A stretch of 12,173 nucleotides of DNA from an uncultured Muribaculaceae bacterium. GTDB lineage: Bacteria > Bacteroidota > Bacteroidia > Bacteroidales > Muribaculaceae. The stretch lies in NCBI GenBank assembly GCA_947177435.1, contig CAMWUM010000023.1:1-12173 (forward strand), in the 5' to 3' direction. The position numbers and the translations under genes were made by a program. Of this stretch, positions 7,024-12,173 are shown piece by piece; the stretch's first letter is position 1, and the number at the start of each line of letters is the position of its first letter. Under the pieces are notes generated by a model. The model had not been told where the DNA came from. It ran no database searches and worked only from the letters and a program-made list of their open reading frames with translations.

Positions 7024-8967
7024 ATGAAAAAGATAATATTTATGGCACTTGCGGCCGTTTTGGCTCTCGTCGCTCCCGGACGGGCCGCCGCCGCGCTGTC
7101 GACAACCCTCACTTGGGACGAGCCTGGTTCGGTGACCATCAGAGTCGGCGGCACCACAGCCGACCCCGAAACTCTTGCCCCAGGCGCCACGCAGCACACT
7201 GTATCGGTCAATGAGACGTTTGGCTACGCCTACGTCTTCCCCACCGACGGCTACATAATCACGGGCGGCCAGGTCGTGAAGGCCGACGGCAGCGAGTCAA
7301 CCCTCACCGCATCATCTTACGGCGGCCCCAAGTACATAACCATCAACTTGTCGCAACTCAACGGCGCTACAGTCCACGTACTTGCCGAGAAGGTGGTGTA
7401 TGATGCCGAAATTGAAATCAATATCATCAATGGCCGCGACCGCGTTGACTTCTCATTCCCCGGCTCTGGCCGTCAGTTGGCCCTCAACACCGGTGTCAAT
7501 AAGGTGGCTTTCAGCACCAAGCATGAGCAGCGCCTGTGCATCACCGCTCCCAGCAATAGCGCTGAGGACCAGTACATCAAGCTTAACGGCGTAGATCTCA
7601 ACTGGACAAGTTCGCTCGGCATCCTCAAAATCAACGGCTCCAACGACGGCGTCGCCATCGCAAACGGCGATGTGCTGGAGGTGAAATATTGCAACACCCC
7701 CGACATAACCTCAACGGCCACCGTCTCAATATCTTACGCCGACGATGTGGCCCGACAGGCTTTGGCCTTCATATTCAACGTCACTAAGTTCAAGGATATC
7801 ACCGAACATGACGTGTTTACCGTCAATACCGGTGACAAGGTTCGCTTCGTGTTCTACACCAAGGAATACGATGTATGGGTCAACGACCAGCAGGTCGAGC
7901 CCTCCGGTGACCCCACCACAGCCTACGTTATTACGGCCGACGAGGACATGGCACTGAACATCCGTGCAACGGAGCGCTCTTACGGCACTGGCCTTGTCAC
8001 TATCCACGTGGCCAATCCAGAGGGTGTAACCCTGCGTGTCGGAGCCCTCGACGGACCCGTGGCAGAACTCGGCAACCCGATCGGCACTGTCGAACATAAG
8101 TTTCTGTGCACCAATCCGTCCAAGACTGTCGAACTGACAACCTACCAGGTGGAAGTCAGCCTCAAATCACCAAAGGTGTTTGTATTCGAGGCCCAGGGCT
8201 ACTGGCTCCAGGCTACTGAGATGGAAAACGGCGATCCAATGGGCGTTGCCACTGTGGACGAACCTCTCTATGTGCTTAATCCACAAGTCAACAAAGACAC
8301 GCGTCTGGTAGTGTTCCTCGGTCTCAACAAGGCCAATGCCAAGGCCGAGGATGTGAAACTGCGTGACCGCAACCACACCTACCCCCTGGCCGAAGGATAC
8401 AATGAGATAATGATTGACCCCGAATATAGTGGAACGTTCACCGTGTCAATCAATTCTGATGGCCAGCAGGCCGCCCTGTCGGCTTACATCAACATGGAGG
8501 CCGTCAAGTCGGACGACAACGACCAACTCTCAACCACCGTGGCTGGCGAATCGGTAATGCACATCTGGGCAGGCCGCACTGCTCCGGCCAAGGTCAAGCT
8601 TGAGGCCCACATAGCAGCCGATGCCGTTGACGCCTCAGTCGTGGCCGACAAGGTGCGCCCCGTCGCCGACGGCGAGGAGATCAGCGTGTTCCGCACGTGC
8701 GAAATCAGCGTCACCCCAGCCGGCGCTCCCTACCTGCTCAACGGCGAGGCACCCACATTCGACGGGCCAGTCCACACCTTTGCCGCCGCCGTTGACTATG
8801 TTGTCACAATCGACAGCCCGGCGGGCATCGACACCATCAACGCCGACACAGATACTGATACCGACGTCTACAACGTGCACGGCCAGCTCGTGCGCCGCGC
8901 CGACAGCCACTCTCCCCTCGCCCCCGGCATCTACGTCACCGCCGGCCGCAAGTTCATCGTAAAATAA
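7024..8967 (+). CDS. modular beta-rich secreted protein with T9SS-like tail, function unknown
   Basis: This 647-residue protein has a signal peptide (MKKIIFMALAAVLALVAPG, cleavage near residue 24 in AAA/AL). The body (about 27-595) appears to be five or six degenerate beta-rich modules of about 90-100 residues. Recurring elements are a leading VTIxV strand (SVTIRVGG near 36; LVTIHVAN and VTLRVGAL near 325-340), a mid-module VFxxxGY-type segment (YVFPTDGYI; VFEAQGYWL), and a closing strand such as TVHVLAE or ALNIRATE. The last 48 residues (AGIDTIN, a DTDTDTD run, VYNVHGQLV, LAPGIYVTAGRKFIVK) form a T9SS-like tail. There are no catalytic motifs. It starts 8 nt after the protease stop and ends 7 nt before the lipoprotein gene, so it is part of the same operon. 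Adhesin, scaffold or protease partner are possible roles. The module count is by eye and uncertain. Confidence 0.85.
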   Translation: MKKIIFMALAAVLALVAPGRAAAALSTTLTWDEPGSVTIRVGGTTADPETLAPGATQHTVSVNETFGYAYVFPTDGYIITGGQVVKADGSESTLTASSYGGPKYITINLSQLNGATVHVLAEKVVYDAEIEINIINGRDRVDFSFPGSGRQLALNTGVNKVAFSTKHEQRLCITAPSNSAEDQYIKLNGVDLNWTSSLGILKINGSNDGVAIANGDVLEVKYCNTPDITSTATVSISYADDVARQALAFIFNVTKFKDITEHDVFTVNTGDKVRFVFYTKEYDVWVNDQQVEPSGDPTTAYVITADEDMALNIRATERSYGTGLVTIHVANPEGVTLRVGALDGPVAELGNPIGTVEHKFLCTNPSKTVELTTYQVEVSLKSPKVFVFEAQGYWLQATEMENGDPMGVATVDEPLYVLNPQVNKDTRLVVFLGLNKANAKAEDVKLRDRNHTYPLAEGYNEIMIDPEYSGTFTVSINSDGQQAALSAYINMEAVKSDDNDQLSTTVAGESVMHIWAGRTAPAKVKLEAHIAADAVDASVVADKVRPVADGEEISVFRTCEISVTPAGAPYLLNGEAPTFDGPVHTFAAAVDYVVTIDSPAGIDTINADTDTDTDVYNVHGQLVRRADSHSPLAPGIYVTAGRKFIVK

Positions 8968-8974
8968 CTCCTAT

Positions 8975-10099
8975 ATGCGCGGGTTTTACAAATGCCTATT
9001 AGTGGCCGTTCTGGTCGTGTGCGCGGCGTGCGGGCGGGGAGACGGCAGCCTGGACGAGTTCTGCGTCAAGGTGTACGAGCCGCAGTATGCCGAGGGTTTT
9101 GAAATCCTTGGCGCCGAGGGGCGGCAGAGCGTGGTACTCGTCACCAAATCGCCTTGGCAGGGAGCATCCGACTCTACGATGCTCTTCATCGCCCGCGGCG
9201 GCGAAGAGGCGCCAAGCGGCTTTGACGGGCAGGTGCTCGACGGCGAGGCCCGGCGCATCGTGTGCATGTCGTCGAGCCACGTGGCCCTGCTCGATGCCAT
9301 CGGCCAGACCGACCGCGTGGCCGGCGTGTCTGGCCTTGGCTTCATCACCAATCCCAAAATTCTGGGCCGCAGCGACGTGGGCGACGTGGGCTATGACCAA
9401 AGCATCAATTACGAACGGCTGCTTGCTCTCAACCCGGACCTCGTGCTCCTTTACGGCATATTCGGCATCAACACCCTCGAGCCCAAGCTCCGCGAACTCG
9501 GCATCCCCTTCGTCTACATCGGCGACTACATCGAGTCCTCTCCCCTGGGCAAAGCCGAGTGGATGGTGCCCATCGCCGAAATCACCGGCGACCGCCGCCT
9601 GGGCGAGCAGGCGTTCACCCCAATCCCTGAGAACTACAACCGCCTCAAAGAGCAGGCCGATAAGTCGCCCGACAAGCCGCTCGTCCTGCTCAACTCACCC
9701 TACGCCGACAGCTGGATGATGCCCTCAGTCGGCAGTTATATGGTGCGCTTGATCGAGGACGCCGGCGGCCAATACTGCTGCCCTGAAATCACAGGCTCTG
9801 AGTCGAAAGCCATCGGCATGGAGCGGGCATACAGCCTTGGCCAGCAAGCCGATGTGTGGATCAACTGCGGCCAGGCCCGCTCGATATCCGAGTTGCTGGC
9901 CATGTGCCCCAAGATGGATACCGCCCGCCCCGTGGCCAACGGCCGGGTCTACAACTGCACGCTGCGCGCCACTCCCGGCGGCGGCAACGACTTCTGGGAG
10001 TCTGGCATCGCACATCCCGACCTCGTGCTGCAAGACCTCATCAACGTATTCTCCGGTGCCGATACCGCGCAGTTCACTTATTACGAAAGGCTTAAATGA
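8975..10099 (+). CDS. ABC-transporter substrate-binding lipoprotein (BtuF/FepB/TroA-like)
   Basis: This 374-residue protein has a lipoprotein signal: a hydrophobic stretch ending VCAAC, with Cys19 the likely lipidated residue. Residues about 25-90 form a segment with a PWQGA motif (60-64), a feature I recall from Bacteroidales substrate-binding proteins of this type. The periplasmic binding domain (about 93-370) starts RRIVCMSSSHVALLDAIGQTDRVAGVSG and includes NYERLLALNPDLVLLYG, the hallmark of helical-backbone binding proteins for iron-siderophore, haem or cobalamin. A NGRVYNC segment lies near the C-terminus. The ligand cannot be named from sequence alone. No permease or ATPase gene is adjacent, so it may serve a transporter encoded elsewhere. 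Its ATG lies 7 nt after the previous stop, and its TGA overlaps the recG start (ATGA). Confidence 0.88.
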   Translation: MRGFYKCLLVAVLVVCAACGRGDGSLDEFCVKVYEPQYAEGFEILGAEGRQSVVLVTKSPWQGASDSTMLFIARGGEEAPSGFDGQVLDGEARRIVCMSSSHVALLDAIGQTDRVAGVSGLGFITNPKILGRSDVGDVGYDQSINYERLLALNPDLVLLYGIFGINTLEPKLRELGIPFVYIGDYIESSPLGKAEWMVPIAEITGDRRLGEQAFTPIPENYNRLKEQADKSPDKPLVLLNSPYADSWMMPSVGSYMVRLIEDAGGQYCCPEITGSESKAIGMERAYSLGQQADVWINCGQARSISELLAMCPKMDTARPVANGRVYNCTLRATPGGGNDFWESGIAHPDLVLQDLINVFSGADTAQFTYYERLK

Positions 10100-12173
10100 A
10101 CCAGCTGCGGCAGTTTGACATCAAATTTCTCAAAGGCGTAGGCCCGCAGCGTGCCCAACTGCTCGAGAAGGAACTTGGCATACGCTCGGCCTACGACCTG
10201 GTGCGCCACTTCCCCACCAGCTACGCCGACCGCTCGACCATCTACCGCGTGGCCGATTTCCGCGGCGATATGCCGTCGGTGATGATCAAGGGCCGCTTCA
10301 TTTCCTTCAACGTCCGTGGCGAAGGGGCCAAGACGCGACTTGTCGGCCTCTTCAGCGACGGCACCGGCACGGTAGAAATCGTATGGTTCAACCGCATCAA
10401 CCAAATAAAAACGGCCTACCACCAGGGCGTCGACTACTACATCTTCGGCAAGCCACAGGTGTTTAACGGCTACTGGTCAATCACTCACCCCGAGGTAGAC
10501 ACCGAGGCGGCAGCTGCCGCCATGCAGGGCCTGCGAGGCGTGTACCCCCTCACCGAGCGGCTGCGCAACCGAGGCATCACCTCGCGCATGATGTACATGT
10601 GGATACAGACCGCCCTGGCAGCCCGCCCCAACCTGCGCGAGACCCTGCCGCCGAGCATGATGGCCACGCTCCGCCTAATGCCCATAGGCCAAGCCCTGGC
10701 CAATATCCATCACCCCTCCAGCCTCGAGGCCATGCAGCAGGCCAAGTTCAGGTTGAAGTTTGAGGAATTGCTTTACATACAGGTCGATATGCTGCGCCGC
10801 TCGCGCTCCCGCAAGCAGCAGTTGGTCGGCACGCGCTTCCCGAAGATTGGGTATTGGTTCAACAAGTTCTACTCCGAGTGCCTGCCGTTCGAGCTCACCG
10901 GCGCGCAGAAGCGGGTGATCAAGGAGATACGCGCCGACGTCAACACCGGCCGCCAGATGAATCGCCTGCTGCAGGGCGACGTCGGCTCGGGCAAGACTCT
11001 CGTGGCCCTGCTGTCGATGCTCATTGCCATCGACAACGGCGCCCAGGCATGCCTGATGGCTCCCACCGAAATCCTCGCCACCCAGCACTTCGAAACCCTG
11101 TCGCAACTCACCGCCCCCATCGGCCTCAACGTCAAGCTGCTCACCGGCAGCACCGGAAAAAAGAAGCGCGACGAGATACACCAGCAGCTGCTCGACGGCA
11201 CGCTCCACATCCTGGTCGGCACCCACGCAGTGATTGAGGACAAGGTGGAGTTTCGCAACCTCGGCTTCGTCGTCATTGACGAGCAGCACCGTTTCGGCGT
11301 GGCCCAGCGTGCCAAGATGTGGCGCAAAAACGCCATCCCACCCCACGTGCTGGTCATGACGGCCACACCCATCCCGCGCACGCTCGCCATGACCGTCTAC
11401 GGCGACCTCGACGTAAGCGTCATCGACGAACTCCCCCCCGGCCGCAAGCCTGTCACCACCGCCCTGCGCTACGACGAGCAGCGCCACCAACTGTACCAAT
11501 TCCTATACAAAGAACTCGCCGCCGGCCGCCAGGCCTACATCGTATACCCTCTCATCGAGGAAAACGAAAAACTCGACCTGCTCAGCCTCACCGAGGGCTA
11601 CGAGATGATTTGCCAGACCTTTCCCAATAACAAGGTCGCCTTCGTGCACGGCAAGATGAAGCCCGCCGAAAAAGATTACCAGATGGGCCTCTTCGCCAGC
11701 CACCAGGCCGACATACTCGTAGCCACCACCGTAATCGAGGTGGGCGTCAACGTGCCCAACGCATCGGTAATGATAATCGAAAACGCCGAGCGGTTCGGCC
11801 TCTCCCAGCTCCACCAGCTGCGCGGCCGCGTGGGCCGAGGCGCCGACCAAAGCTACTGCGTGCTCATGACCAAACGCAAAATCGCCAAAGAGACCCGCGA
11901 GCGCCTAAGCATCATGACCCAGACCACCGACGGCTTCGTCGTGGCCGAGGCCGACATGAAAATGCGCGGCCCCGGCGACATCGAGGGCACCATGCAGTCA
12001 GGCCTACCGTTCGACCTGCGCATCGCCAACCTCGCCACCGACGGCCAAATCATCCAGCTCGCCCGCCAAGCCGCCGAAGCCCTCCTCGACGACGACCCCG
12101 CCCTCGCCAAGCCCGAAAACCTCCCCCTGCGCACCGCCATCGAGCTCACCGCCGCCCGCACCGCCGACTGGAG
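10096..12173 (+). CDS. recG: RecG, ATP-dependent DNA helicase (C-terminus cut by window edge)
   Basis: RecG remodels stalled replication forks and branch-migrates Holliday junctions in the cytoplasm. The window holds 692 complete codons; family members are about 690-700 residues, so only the end is missing. Visible parts are an N-terminal KGVGPQRAQLLEKELGI helix-hairpin-like segment, an OB-fold wedge region (about 55-150), and Walker A GDVGSGKT (294-301, Lys300). Next come APTEILATQH, the DEQH box (395-398) in VIDEQHRFGV, MTATPIPRTLAMT, VATTVIEVGVNVPNA, QLRGRVGRG (574-582), and the RecG-specific MRGPGDIEGTMQSG segment near the C-terminus. All helicase motifs are intact and the frame is continuous. 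The ATG at 10096 overlaps the lipoprotein stop as ATGA, so translation should be coupled to that gene. No separate promoter was recognised. Confidence 0.97.
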   Translation, partial: MNQLRQFDIKFLKGVGPQRAQLLEKELGIRSAYDLVRHFPTSYADRSTIYRVADFRGDMPSVMIKGRFISFNVRGEGAKTRLVGLFSDGTGTVEIVWFNRINQIKTAYHQGVDYYIFGKPQVFNGYWSITHPEVDTEAAAAAMQGLRGVYPLTERLRNRGITSRMMYMWIQTALAARPNLRETLPPSMMATLRLMPIGQALANIHHPSSLEAMQQAKFRLKFEELLYIQVDMLRRSRSRKQQLVGTRFPKIGYWFNKFYSECLPFELTGAQKRVIKEIRADVNTGRQMNRLLQGDVGSGKTLVALLSMLIAIDNGAQACLMAPTEILATQHFETLSQLTAPIGLNVKLLTGSTGKKKRDEIHQQLLDGTLHILVGTHAVIEDKVEFRNLGFVVIDEQHRFGVAQRAKMWRKNAIPPHVLVMTATPIPRTLAMTVYGDLDVSVIDELPPGRKPVTTALRYDEQRHQLYQFLYKELAAGRQAYIVYPLIEENEKLDLLSLTEGYEMICQTFPNNKVAFVHGKMKPAEKDYQMGLFASHQADILVATTVIEVGVNVPNASVMIIENAERFGLSQLHQLRGRVGRGADQSYCVLMTKRKIAKETRERLSIMTQTTDGFVVAEADMKMRGPGDIEGTMQSGLPFDLRIANLATDGQIIQLARQAAEALLDDDPALAKPENLPLRTAIELTAARTADW

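Noticed and set aside
8851..8871. DTDTDTD repeat in the tail of the 647-residue protein
   Set aside because: It is a short linker repeat with slightly varied codons, too small to call a functional repeat.
10675..11499. 274-codon antisense frame inside recG
   Set aside because: It covers the intact helicase motifs of RecG, and its product resembles no family I know.

Overview
The window looks like chromosomal DNA from a GC-rich gut-type Bacteroidales, perhaps Muribaculaceae-like. The evidence is the promoters of the Bacteroidetes type (TAnnTTTG at -7), A-rich translation starts without Shine-Dalgarno sequences, secreted proteins ending in short type IX secretion (T9SS)-like tails, a C10 cysteine peptidase, and a substrate-binding lipoprotein with a PWQ motif of a kind I recall from Bacteroidales. 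The family assignment is inference; the order is well supported.

Layout. (1) Positions 1-630, minus strand: an AT-rich (about 36% GC in sampled lines) toxin-antitoxin pair. A 75-residue putative antitoxin overlaps by ATGA a PIN-domain ribonuclease that runs off the left edge. (2) Positions 654-826, minus strand: tRNA-Ser(GGA) with its own promoter, encoded CCA and intrinsic terminator. (3) Positions 855-956, plus strand: a promoter followed about 65 nt later by a strong intrinsic terminator with no ORF between, a candidate small RNA converging on the 3' end of queA. (4) Positions 955-2187, minus strand: queA, queuosine biosynthesis. (5) From 2348 to the right edge, plus strand: a tight run of five genes with gaps of 8 nt or less or 4-nt ATGA overlaps. 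They are a large secreted protein of unknown function, a C10 (streptopain/SpeB-like) cysteine protease, a second large secreted protein built of beta-rich modules, a BtuF/FepB-type substrate-binding lipoprotein, and recG, which lacks only its last residues.

How the parts may work together. The three proteins at 2388-8967 each have a signal peptide and a short C-terminal domain introduced by a G-I-E/D linker, so they are probably exported together and displayed on or released from the outer membrane. The protease is the only one with a recognised activity. The two unknown partners could be substrates, inhibitors, adhesins or processing helpers. The lipoprotein and RecG appear to be cotranscribed with them, with recG translationally coupled to the lipoprotein gene. 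I see no CRISPR array, insertion sequence, prophage gene or riboswitch. No stretch over 300 bases lacks a gene: the two largest gaps (783-954 and 2188-2387) hold the promoters, small-RNA candidate and inverted repeat listed below.
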